A program made the translations under genes and the position numbers. A DNA stretch of 42,857 bases from Bacteroidales bacterium (GTDB lineage Bacteria > Bacteroidota > Bacteroidia > Bacteroidales > UBA932). The notes under the pieces were generated by a model. That model had not been told where the DNA came from. It saw nothing but the letters and a program-made list of their open reading frames with translations, and searched no databases. Shown piece by piece: positions 7,681 to 15,506 of this stretch. Location of the stretch: assembly GCA_017471045.1 (NCBI GenBank), contig JAFUWZ010000058.1:1-42857 (forward strand), given 5' to 3'. Numbering within the stretch: position 1 is the stretch's first letter; each line of letters starts with the position of its first letter.

Positions 7681-8889
7681 ATGAACACGCACAGGCAGAA
7701 CCTGATCGCCCAAATCAAAAAAATCGTCAATCTGGGCGGGCACATGGACACGGAAGCGGCCTCCGAACGCATCCAGGCATCGATCCCCTTCCGAGGGCCC
7801 AACGTATGGATCCTTGCCTGTTCGATCCTGATCGCCTCAGCCGGCCTGAGCATCAACTCGACGGCCGTCATCATCGGCGCCATGCTCATCTCTCCCCTGA
7901 TGGGTCCGATCATCGGCATCGGACTGTCCCTCGGGACGGGAGACGCCAAGTTGCTGCGTTTCTCGGCGCTCAACCTGGCCGTCATGGTCATCGCCTCTCT
8001 CCTGTTCTCCACGCTCTTCTACATCATCTCCCCGCTGGAGCCGGTCACGCCCACGGAGTTGGAAGCCCGCACCAGCCCGACGATCTACGATGTGCTGATC
8101 GCCCTCTTCGGCGGATTCGCCGGCATCTTGGAAAACAGCCGCAAGGAGCACGGGACGGTCCTGTCGGGCGTTGCCATTGCGACCGCCCTGATGCCGCCGC
8201 TTTGTACCGCCGGATACGGGATCTCGCACCTGAGCTGGCATTTCTTCGGCGGCGCGATGTTTCTCTTCCTGATCAACGCCGTCTTTATCATCCTGGCCAC
8301 CTACCTGATCGTCAAATACCTGCGCTTCGAGCCGGTCGGTCAGTTGGGCAAGTTCAGTTCGCGCCGGGGCCGGGGCATCACCTCCTCGCTCCTGGTCGCC
8401 ATCGTGGCCGTGAGCCTGATCGCCGCCTTCCAGATGGTCCGGGAAAACAATTTCGAGCGGAAGGTCAACCACTTCGTCAATGACCACAAAATCATCGAGG
8501 GTTCCTACATCTACGACCACCAGTTCGGACCGAAACGGACCGTGACGATCTCCGTCGCGGGTGAACCGATGTCCGACGAGGCCTGGGTCGCGTTCTGGGA
8601 AGACGCCCGCAAGGCCGGGCTCGGCAAAGACCAGATCACCCTCCACCAGAATACCCGCTCGATGACCAAGGACCAGATCCTGCTGCTGATCCACGACCTG
8701 CATGGCGAGACCGATCTCGCCCTGAAGGCCAAGGACGAGCAGATCAGCACGCTCTCCCGGCAACTGGACTCCCTGCTCAGTCGCCAGGCCGAGCTGACCC
8801 GCCGGCAGGACAGCCTCACCGCCATCCTGCGACAGCAAGGGGAAAGGCCGGAAGAAGAACTTGAAAAAGACGCCGCTGAAAAGCCTTGA
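7681..8889 (+). CDS. DUF389-family integral membrane protein
   Basis: A 402-residue membrane protein of the DUF389 (TIGR00341-like) family, whose molecular function is not established. After a short soluble N-terminus come about seven hydrophobic helices, with the family hallmark SINSTAVIIGAMLISPLMGP near 58-77, a GFAGILENSRKE segment and GVAIATALMPPLCTAGYGI. From about residue 255 the chain is soluble, and the last 70 residues form a probable coiled coil (repeated LDSLLSRQAELTRRQDSL pattern). ATG 7681 is preferred over ATG 7648 because of the -7 box at 7651-7658. The gene ends before the aromatic operon and is not obviously linked to it. Confidence 0.85.
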   Translation: MNTHRQNLIAQIKKIVNLGGHMDTEAASERIQASIPFRGPNVWILACSILIASAGLSINSTAVIIGAMLISPLMGPIIGIGLSLGTGDAKLLRFSALNLAVMVIASLLFSTLFYIISPLEPVTPTELEARTSPTIYDVLIALFGGFAGILENSRKEHGTVLSGVAIATALMPPLCTAGYGISHLSWHFFGGAMFLFLINAVFIILATYLIVKYLRFEPVGQLGKFSSRRGRGITSSLLVAIVAVSLIAAFQMVRENNFERKVNHFVNDHKIIEGSYIYDHQFGPKRTVTISVAGEPMSDEAWVAFWEDARKAGLGKDQITLHQNTRSMTKDQILLLIHDLHGETDLALKAKDEQISTLSRQLDSLLSRQAELTRRQDSLTAILRQQGERPEEELEKDAAEKP

Positions 8890-8904
8890 TTTCTACATTT
8901 TTTT

Positions 8905-8912
8905 TATTTTTG
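8905..8912 (+). promoter_or_regulatory. Possible -7 box of the aromatic operon
   Basis: TATTTTTG fits TAnnTTTG and lies 49 nt before the pheA ATG, in an AT-rich gap following the DUF389 stop. The best -33 candidate (TTGA, 8886-8889) is only 15 nt away, shorter than usual, so this is a weak call. Confidence 0.35.
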
Positions 8913-8961
8913 TAATTGGTTTGCGTGCGCCGGTACGCGTGCGCGTGTGTATCCTCACATT

Positions 8962-10056
8962 ATGACAGAGCACAAAGAGTTGGATGATCTCCGCGTGGAG
9001 ATCCAGGAGACGGACCGGGAGATGGCCGCCCTTTTCGAGCGGCGGATGCGGCTCGCGGAGGGCGTCCTGCAGAACAAGATGGAGAAAGGACTCCCCGTCC
9101 TGGATGCGGACCGGGAAGCCCGGCTGCTCCAGAGAAACGCGAATTACATTTCCAACCCGGTCCTTCGGGAGTACTACATCCTCTTCCAGAAGAACCTGAT
9201 GGATTTGTCCAAATACTACCAGCGCCGGCTGATGAAGAAGATGCGCGTGGCCTACAGCGGCCTCCCGGGCGCTTTCGCCCAGATCGCCGTCAGCCGCCTC
9301 TTCCCGGATGCCGAGCCGCTGCCCTATCCCGATTTCGAAAGTGCCTACAAGGCCTGCGAAAACGGGGAAGCGGACGTGACCGTCCTCCCGGTCGAGAACA
9401 GCTATTCAGGCGAAGTGGGCAACGTGATGGATCTCGCGTTCGGAGGCAGCCTTTTCATCAACATGATGCTCGAACTGAGCGTCACCCAGAATCTGCTCGG
9501 CCTGCCGGGAGCCCGCTCCGCCGATATCAAGACGGTGGTCAGCCATCCCCAGGCACTCGCCCAGTGCGCCGCTTTCCTGCACGAAAAGGGCTACGAGCAG
9601 ATCGAATACGAAAACACGGCCCTGGCCGCGAAATACGTCGCCGGACAAGCCGACAAGACGATGGCGGCCATCGGCTCACTGGAAACGGCGGCCCGCTACG
9701 GGCTTGAAGTCCTGGAAGCCAACATCAACTACGCCGCGACCAACACCACCCGTTTCGCCGTTTTCTCCCGCGTCATGAACGCCCCTTCGAAGGGCACGAC
9801 CGGCGAGTTCTTCATCCTGGTCTTCACCGTCAAGAACGAGGCCGGCGCCCTTGCCAAGGTGCTGAACATCATCGGTGCGCATGGCTTCAATATGACCAAC
9901 CTGCGCAGCCGTCCGATGAAAGAGCCGCTCTGGAACCACTATTTCTTTGCGGAGCTGGAAGGCAACGCCAATTCAGAAGACGGGCGGGACCTGCTGACCC
10001 AGCTCGGCTCCGTGTGTGACCGGCTCAAACTGGTCGGAACCTACAAACGCATCTAG
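8962..10056 (+). CDS. pheA: Chorismate mutase / prephenate dehydratase (P-protein)
   Basis: Bifunctional enzyme taking chorismate to prephenate and then to phenylpyruvate. Residues 1-90 are an all-helical AroQ-type chorismate mutase (LDDLRVEIQETDREMAALFERRMRLAEGV, split over the first helix). Residues about 94-272 are the dehydratase: VAYSGLPGAFAQIA, VLPVENSYSGEV, VVSHPQALAQC, and the TRF catalytic motif at 263-265. Residues about 283-364 are an ACT domain (NEAGALAKVLNIIGAHGFNM), where phenylalanine normally gives feedback inhibition; the usual ESRP is LRSRP here. ATG 8962 gives a standard N-terminus; an upstream in-frame GTG at 8947 adds only five residues. aroB follows after 2 nt. Confidence 0.93.
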   Translation: MTEHKELDDLRVEIQETDREMAALFERRMRLAEGVLQNKMEKGLPVLDADREARLLQRNANYISNPVLREYYILFQKNLMDLSKYYQRRLMKKMRVAYSGLPGAFAQIAVSRLFPDAEPLPYPDFESAYKACENGEADVTVLPVENSYSGEVGNVMDLAFGGSLFINMMLELSVTQNLLGLPGARSADIKTVVSHPQALAQCAAFLHEKGYEQIEYENTALAAKYVAGQADKTMAAIGSLETAARYGLEVLEANINYAATNTTRFAVFSRVMNAPSKGTTGEFFILVFTVKNEAGALAKVLNIIGAHGFNMTNLRSRPMKEPLWNHYFFAELEGNANSEDGRDLLTQLGSVCDRLKLVGTYKRI

Positions 10057-10058
10057 GC

Positions 10059-11075
10059 ATGACGATCCTCCCCTGCACCACCCGGCAAGGCTCATACGAG
10101 ATCGTCATCGGCCGCGGCGTCCTCCGGGATGCCGGGACGCTCCTGGATCTCCGGCGCAAAGTCCTGGTCGTGACGGACAGCGGGGTGCCGGCTTCCTACG
10201 CCCGGACCGTCCTGGACGCCAGTCCGGAAGGATGGCTGCACGTGCTGCCGCAGGGCGAAGGGAGCAAGAACCTGGACCAATGGCAGGCGCTGCTCAGCGA
10301 GCTGACGGCGCACGGCTTCACGCGCGCCGACGCCGTGGTCGCGGTCGGCGGCGGCATGGTCGGGGACCTGGCGGGATTCGCGGCCGCCAGCTACATGCGC
10401 GGCATCGATTTCTATAACATTCCCACGACCCTCCTGTCCCAGCTCGACTCCTCGGTCGGCGGGAAGACGGGGGTGGATTTCGCCGGCATCAAGAACCTTG
10501 TCGGCGCCTTCAAGCAGCCGGCCAAGGTCCTGGTCGATCCGGACTGCCTCAAGACCCTGGATGCGCGCCTGCTCTACGAGGGGCTGGCCGAGGGCATCAA
10601 GATGGCTGCCACCTGCGACGCCGCCCTGTTCGACCTCATTGCCGGTACAGACAGCCTGGAGCGCGACCTCGAGGCCATCATCACCGGCGGACTGCGGATC
10701 AAGCGCGACGTCGTCGAACGCGACACGGACGAGCGGGGGCTGCGCCGCGTGCTGAATTTCGGCCACACCGTCGGCCACGCCATCGAAGCCGCGGCGGGCG
10801 GCTCGTTCTATCACGGTGAATGTGTGGCGGCCGGCATGATCGCCTGCTGCTCGGACACGGCCCGGGCCCGCCTGCTTCCCGTCCTGCGAAAATACGCGCT
10901 CCCCTCCTCCGACCCCTTCGACACGGACACCCTGATGTCCTATGTCCTCCACGACAAGAAGATGTCCGGCCAGAAGATGACCCTCGTGTATGTGGAGCGG
11001 ATCGGAAGCTTCGAGTTCCGCTGTATCCCCGCGGAAGAAGTCCGCACATACATCGACAGATACAAGCAGTTATGA
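10059..11075 (+). CDS. aroB: 3-dehydroquinate synthase
   Basis: AroB (338 residues) converts DAHP to 3-dehydroquinate, the second shikimate-pathway step, using NAD+ and a divalent metal. The NAD/active-site blocks are all visible: VVAVGGGMVGDLAGFAAASY, MRGIDFYNIPTTLLSQLDSS, VGGKTGVDF, and the metal-binding RRVLNFGHTVGHAIE with HG in the following YHGECVAAGM. Length is slightly short for the family. It begins 2 nt after pheA and its TGA overlaps the aroC ATG (ATGA at 11072-11075), so the three are translationally coupled. Confidence 0.95.
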   Translation: MTILPCTTRQGSYEIVIGRGVLRDAGTLLDLRRKVLVVTDSGVPASYARTVLDASPEGWLHVLPQGEGSKNLDQWQALLSELTAHGFTRADAVVAVGGGMVGDLAGFAAASYMRGIDFYNIPTTLLSQLDSSVGGKTGVDFAGIKNLVGAFKQPAKVLVDPDCLKTLDARLLYEGLAEGIKMAATCDAALFDLIAGTDSLERDLEAIITGGLRIKRDVVERDTDERGLRRVLNFGHTVGHAIEAAAGGSFYHGECVAAGMIACCSDTARARLLPVLRKYALPSSDPFDTDTLMSYVLHDKKMSGQKMTLVYVERIGSFEFRCIPAEEVRTYIDRYKQL

Positions 11076-12157
11076 AAAACAGTCTGGGCACCAGCGTCAT
11101 CCTGACGCTCTTCGGCGAATCCCACGGTCCCGAGATCGGCGCCGTGCTGGACGGCCTCGCGCCGGGCATCCCGGTGGACGAAGGCTTTATCGCCGCGCAG
11201 CTGGCCCGCCGCCGGCCGCAGGGACGCACGGATACGGCCCGGCGCGAGCCGGACGCATTCCGTATCGTCAGCGGCGTGTTCAACGGCAGGACGACCGGAG
11301 CACCGCTCTGCATCCTGATCCCCAACACGGACACGCGCAGCGCCGATTATGAAAAGAATCACGGGCTGGCCCGCCCGTCCCACGCGGACTATGCGGCCCA
11401 CATGAAATACGCCGGATATGAGGACTGGCGCGGCGGCGGCCACTTCAGCGGCCGCATCACGGCGGCCTTGGTCGCCGCGGGTGCGGTAGCGCTCGCCGCG
11501 CTCTCCGCCAAAGGCATCCGGATCGCCACCCATATCCTGCAATGCGGCGAGGTCCGGGACAAGGACTTCAGCGAATTCCCCGCCGAACTGGACCTTGTCA
11601 ATGGCAAGGACTTCCCGGTCATCCGACCCGTAGAGGTTGAGATGGAAGCCGTCATCCTGGCCGCCCGGGAGCGCAGCGACTCCGTCGGAGGTATCATCCA
11701 GACCGCCGTCAGCGGCCTTGAAGCCGGTCTGGGCGAACCGTGGTTTGACGCGCTGGACAGCGTCCTGGCCAGAGCCCTGTTCTCCATCGGCGGGATCAAG
11801 GGCATCGAGTTCGGTAGCGGATTCGCCCTCGCGGGGATGTACGGTTCCCAGGCCAACGACCCCTTCTGCCTGCAGGACGGCCAGGTCCGCACGCGGACCA
11901 ACCACAGCGGCGGTATCCAGGGAGGCCTGAGCAATGGGATGCCCCTCGTCTTCAACTGCGCCGTCAAGCCCACCCCCTCGATCGCCCAGCCCCAACAGAC
12001 TGTCAATTTCCTCACCGGAGAAGAGGCGGTCCTGCACTTGGTCGGACGGCACGATCCCGCCATCATCCGGCGGATCTGTCCCGTGGTGAGCGCCCTCACG
12101 GCCATCGTCCTCTGCGACCAGCTGGCCTTGCGCCACGGTACGGACTATTTGAGATAA
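11072..12157 (+). CDS. aroC: Chorismate synthase
   Basis: AroC (361 residues from ATG 11072) eliminates phosphate from EPSP to make chorismate and needs reduced FMN. Signature segments are LTLFGESHGPEIGAVLDG at the N-terminus, GRTDTARREPDAFRIVSGVF, RPSHADYAAHMKYAG, DWRGGGHFSGRITA, HSGGIQGGLSNGMP, AVKPTPSIAQPQQTV and GRHDPAI. An open frame extends further upstream into aroB, but homology starts at the ATG that overlaps the aroB stop. The next gene starts 20 nt downstream. Confidence 0.96.
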   Translation: MKNSLGTSVILTLFGESHGPEIGAVLDGLAPGIPVDEGFIAAQLARRRPQGRTDTARREPDAFRIVSGVFNGRTTGAPLCILIPNTDTRSADYEKNHGLARPSHADYAAHMKYAGYEDWRGGGHFSGRITAALVAAGAVALAALSAKGIRIATHILQCGEVRDKDFSEFPAELDLVNGKDFPVIRPVEVEMEAVILAARERSDSVGGIIQTAVSGLEAGLGEPWFDALDSVLARALFSIGGIKGIEFGSGFALAGMYGSQANDPFCLQDGQVRTRTNHSGGIQGGLSNGMPLVFNCAVKPTPSIAQPQQTVNFLTGEEAVLHLVGRHDPAIIRRICPVVSALTAIVLCDQLALRHGTDYLR

Positions 12158-12177
12158 AGGTTCAAGTCCCGGCGACC

Positions 12178-13539
12178 ATGGAATACGGACTCATCGGCGA
12201 ACATCTCGGACACAGTTTTTCGAAGGAAATCCACGGGAAGCTCTCCCCGGCGTCCTACGAGCTTCGGGAAGTGGCCCGCGAGGCCCTGCCCGGCTTCCTG
12301 AAGGAGGGCGACTTCAAGGGTATCAACGTCACCATCCCCTACAAGGAAGCCGTGATCCCCTATCTGGACGGGATCTCCCCGGAAGCGAAAGCCATCGGCG
12401 CCGTCAACACGATCGTCCGCCGCGAAGGCCGGCTCTACGGCTTCAACAGCGACTATTTCGGATTGGCCGCCCTGGCCGACAGGGCCGGCATCCGTTTCGA
12501 AGGCCGGCAGGTCCTCATCCTCGGGGCCGGCGGAGCGGCCAAGACGGTCGCCGCGCTCGCCCGCGACCGGGGCGCCGCGTCCATCACCCATGCGGTGCGC
12601 CATCCCCGGCCTGACGGCCAGCGGTCCCTGAGCGAACTCGGGCCCGGAGAGCCCTACGAGATCGTTGTCAACTGTACCCCCGTCGGCATGTTCCCCGGCG
12701 AAGAGGAAACGCCGGTCGACCTGAGGTACTTCCCGCGGCTTTGCGGTGTTCTGGACCTCATCTACAATCCCCTGCGCACCAACCTCATCCTCGACGCCGA
12801 AGCGCTTGGCATCCCCGCCGCCGGCGGCCTTTATATGCTTGTCGCGCAGGCTGCAAGAGCGCGGGATTTGTTCGACGACGTTCCAGATATCGTCAGAAGC
12901 CTGGCGGAGACGCCAGCGGGCATGCGGGCGCCCTCAGCCGCAAAAGACCGGTTATCCGCGCAGCGGATGACGCCGGATGAGAGGATGGACGAAGCCCCCT
13001 GCCGCAGGCGCTCGACAGCCCCCTCACGAATCAACGACGTCTTCGACGAGACCCTCCGCTCGAAACGCAACCTCGTCCTGATCGGGATGCCCTCCAGCGG
13101 CAAAAGCACGGTCGGGCAGCACCTCGCCGCCCGCAGCGGACGGACCTTTCTCGATACCGATGCCCTCATCATCGAACGCGCCGGCAAACCCATCCCCCGC
13201 ATCTTCGCGGAAGACGGTGAAGCCGCCTTCCGCCGGATCGAGTCGGAAGTGATCCGCGCGCTCTCCGTCCGCAACGGCCTCATCCTGGCGACAGGAGGCG
13301 GCGCGGTCCTCGATCCGGACAACGTGCGCCGGCTCAGGCGCAACGGGCTCCTCTGCCGGATCGACCGGGATCTGGAGCGCCTCACCCCGACCGAAGACCG
13401 TCCGCTCGCCCGCGACCCGCTTGCCCTGAAAGCCCTCTACGAGCAGCGCAAAAACGCCTACGCACGGGCCACGGATGTCGTCCTTGACAACAACGGACCC
13501 CTCGAAAACGCCCTCCAGCAAGCGAAAGCATTGATTTAG
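12178..13539 (+). CDS. aroE-aroK: Shikimate dehydrogenase / shikimate kinase fusion
   Basis: Two consecutive pathway steps in one 453-residue chain. Residues 1 to about 240 are AroE: HSFSKEIHG (12-20), NVTIPYKEA with Lys56, FNSDYFGL with Asp92 (the catalytic pair), the dinucleotide motif LGAGGAAKT (115-123), NCTPVGMFP (165-173) and GLYMLVAQAA (217-226). Residues about 296-453 are AroK: P-loop GMPSSGKST (303-311), shikimate-contacting FLDTD (324-328) and FRRIE (351-355), ATGGGAV (371-377), and RPLA in the lid (408-411). The domains are joined by about 50 low-complexity Arg/Ala/Pro-rich residues. Dehydroshikimate would be reduced and the product phosphorylated on the same polypeptide. The frame is unbroken. 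Confidence 0.93.
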   Translation: MEYGLIGEHLGHSFSKEIHGKLSPASYELREVAREALPGFLKEGDFKGINVTIPYKEAVIPYLDGISPEAKAIGAVNTIVRREGRLYGFNSDYFGLAALADRAGIRFEGRQVLILGAGGAAKTVAALARDRGAASITHAVRHPRPDGQRSLSELGPGEPYEIVVNCTPVGMFPGEEETPVDLRYFPRLCGVLDLIYNPLRTNLILDAEALGIPAAGGLYMLVAQAARARDLFDDVPDIVRSLAETPAGMRAPSAAKDRLSAQRMTPDERMDEAPCRRRSTAPSRINDVFDETLRSKRNLVLIGMPSSGKSTVGQHLAARSGRTFLDTDALIIERAGKPIPRIFAEDGEAAFRRIESEVIRALSVRNGLILATGGGAVLDPDNVRRLRRNGLLCRIDRDLERLTPTEDRPLARDPLALKALYEQRKNAYARATDVVLDNNGPLENALQQAKALI

Positions 13540-13551
13540 AAAACAAGTCTT

Positions 13552-14403
13552 ATGTTACAGAAAAACACCAAGATACTCATCATTGGTCTCGGCCTGATCG
13601 GCGGTAGTTACGCCCAGGGGCTCAAGCGGGCCGGATACGAAGTCGGTGCCGTCACCCGCTCGCAGAAGACGATCGACTACGCCCTTGCGCATGGCATCAT
13701 CGACAGCGGTACGACCCAGGTGACGCGCGGCTACGTGTCCCGCTTCGACCTTCTGGTCTTCGCCCTCTACCCCCATACCTTCCTGGAGTGGATTGACACC
13801 TGGCAGGACTGCATCAAACCCGGCGCCCTGCTGACCGACGTGACCGGCGTCAAGGGCAGCGTCGTCTATGCCGTCCAGGCCCGGTTGCGACCCGACCTCC
13901 AATTCATCGGTGCCCATCCGATGGCCGGCCGCGAGGTCGGCGGCGTGGAGAATGCCGACTGTGACATCTTCCGGGGCGCCAATTACATCGTCACGCCGAC
14001 AGAGCAGAACACGCCCGAGGCGGTCGAGACCTGCCGGGAACTGGGCCGCACGCTGGGATTCGCCCGCATCTCCACGCTCTCGCCCGCGCAGCACGACGAG
14101 ATGATCGGCTTCCTCAGCCAGCTCACGCACTGCATCGCCGTGGCCCTGATGAACTGCAAGGAGTCCCGCCACCTCGTGGATTTCACCGGAGACTCGTTCC
14201 GCGACCTCACCCGCATTGCCCGGATCAACGATGAGATGTGGAACGAACTGTTCCAGCTCAACAAGACCGAACTCCTCGCACAGATGGACCTCTTCCGGGG
14301 CGAATTCGACCGCCTGCGGGAGGCCATCGCCGAAGGCGACGAGACGACGGTCCGCGAGATGATGCGCACCTCCACCCGGCGGAGAAGTTACTTCGACAAA
14401 TAA
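13552..14403 (+). CDS. tyrA: Prephenate dehydrogenase
   Basis: TyrA (283 residues) oxidatively decarboxylates prephenate to 4-hydroxyphenylpyruvate for tyrosine. The NAD-binding motif ILIIGLGLIGGSYAQGLKRA is at the N-terminus, followed by DVTGVKG, the catalytic-site segment IGAHPMAGREVGGVENA, and the helical C-domain with LSQLTHCIAVALMN and GDSFRDLTRIARINDEMWNE. There is no chorismate-mutase or ACT domain, which fits with the mutase being fused to PheA. It follows aroE/K by 12 nt and precedes the DAHP synthase by 8 nt. Confidence 0.94.
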   Translation: MLQKNTKILIIGLGLIGGSYAQGLKRAGYEVGAVTRSQKTIDYALAHGIIDSGTTQVTRGYVSRFDLLVFALYPHTFLEWIDTWQDCIKPGALLTDVTGVKGSVVYAVQARLRPDLQFIGAHPMAGREVGGVENADCDIFRGANYIVTPTEQNTPEAVETCRELGRTLGFARISTLSPAQHDEMIGFLSQLTHCIAVALMNCKESRHLVDFTGDSFRDLTRIARINDEMWNELFQLNKTELLAQMDLFRGEFDRLREAIAEGDETTVREMMRTSTRRRSYFDK

Positions 14404-14411
14404 CGAAAACG

Positions 14412-15446
14412 ATGAATATGATCATGAAACGCAAGCTCTTCGAGCCCCAGGAGATCAAGGACATGTACCCGATCTCGCCCGAAGGCGCCGCCTACAAGAA
14501 ACAGAATGACCAGCAGATCCAGGACGTCCTGAGCGGCAAGTCATCCAAGATGCTGCTCATCATCGGCCCCTGCTCGGCCGACCACGAGGACTCCGTCATC
14601 GACTATATCAACCGCCTGCGTCCCGTCCAGGATGCCGTCAAGGACCAGTTCGTCATTATCCCGCGCATCTATACCAACAAGCCCCGCACCACGGGCGCCG
14701 GCTATAAGGGAATGCTCCACCAGCCCAATCCCCTGGCGGACCCGGACATCTTCCGGGGCCTGATCGCCATCCGCCGCCTCCACATGAAAGCGCTCAACGA
14801 GGCTGGCTTTTCCTGCGCGGACGAGATGCTGTATCCCGAGAACCACCTGTTCCTCTCCGACCTGCTGTCCTATGTCGCGGTCGGCGCGCGGAGCGTCGAG
14901 GACCAGCAGCACCGGCTGACGGCCAGCGGCGTGGACATCCCCGTCGGGATGAAGAACCCGACCAGCGGCGACCTCTCGGTGATGATGAACTCCATCAAGG
15001 CGGCCCAGAGCGGCCACAGTTTCATCTACCGCAACTGGGAAGTGGAGAGCAAGGGCAATCCCTTCGCCCACGCCATCCTGCGCGGCTATGTGGACAACCA
15101 CGGCACGACGCACCCCAACTATCACTACGAGGACCTTTCGTGCGTATGCGAACTCTACGAGGCCATGCCGGGCCTTCACAACCCCGCCGTCATCGTGGAC
15201 TGCAACCATTCCAACTCCGGCAAGCGCTTCCTCGAGCAGATCCGCATCTCCAAGGAAGTCCTCCACAGCATGCGCCACAACGAGGACATCAACCGCCTGG
15301 TCAAAGGGCTGATGATCGAATCCTACATCGAAGACGGCGCCCAGGGCGCCGGGGAATGCACCTACGGCAAGTCCATCACCGATCCCTGTCTCGGCTGGGA
15401 AAAGACCGAGCGGCTGATCTACGAACTGGCCGCCTTGCGCGCCTGA
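14412..15446 (+). CDS. aroF: DAHP synthase, class I (AroF/G/H type)
   Basis: First enzyme of the shikimate pathway, condensing PEP and erythrose 4-phosphate; 344 residues from ATG 14412. Class Ialpha signatures are IIGPCSADHEDS, PRIYTNKPRTTGAGYKG, FSCADEMLYPE, PVGMKNPTSGD, AVIVDCNHSNSGKR and MIESYIEDGAQ, which include the metal-binding Cys, His and Glu positions. There is no added ACT or chorismate-mutase domain. Its frame is open upstream into tyrA, but the recognisable N-terminus begins here. As last enzyme gene of the cluster it brings the entry step next to the Phe and Tyr branches; aroA and a dehydroquinase gene are not in this window. Confidence 0.94.
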   Translation: MNMIMKRKLFEPQEIKDMYPISPEGAAYKKQNDQQIQDVLSGKSSKMLLIIGPCSADHEDSVIDYINRLRPVQDAVKDQFVIIPRIYTNKPRTTGAGYKGMLHQPNPLADPDIFRGLIAIRRLHMKALNEAGFSCADEMLYPENHLFLSDLLSYVAVGARSVEDQQHRLTASGVDIPVGMKNPTSGDLSVMMNSIKAAQSGHSFIYRNWEVESKGNPFAHAILRGYVDNHGTTHPNYHYEDLSCVCELYEAMPGLHNPAVIVDCNHSNSGKRFLEQIRISKEVLHSMRHNEDINRLVKGLMIESYIEDGAQGAGECTYGKSITDPCLGWEKTERLIYELAALRA

Positions 15447-15506
15447 GGAAGCGCCGGCACCGAACGGGTGGAGGCAGCAAAGCACCTGCCCGGGACATAA
15501 ACGACT

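Noticed and set aside
8920-8950. GC-rich GCGTGCGC direct repeats before pheA as an attenuator
   Set aside because: They do not form a convincing stem and there is no leader peptide rich in Phe or Tyr.
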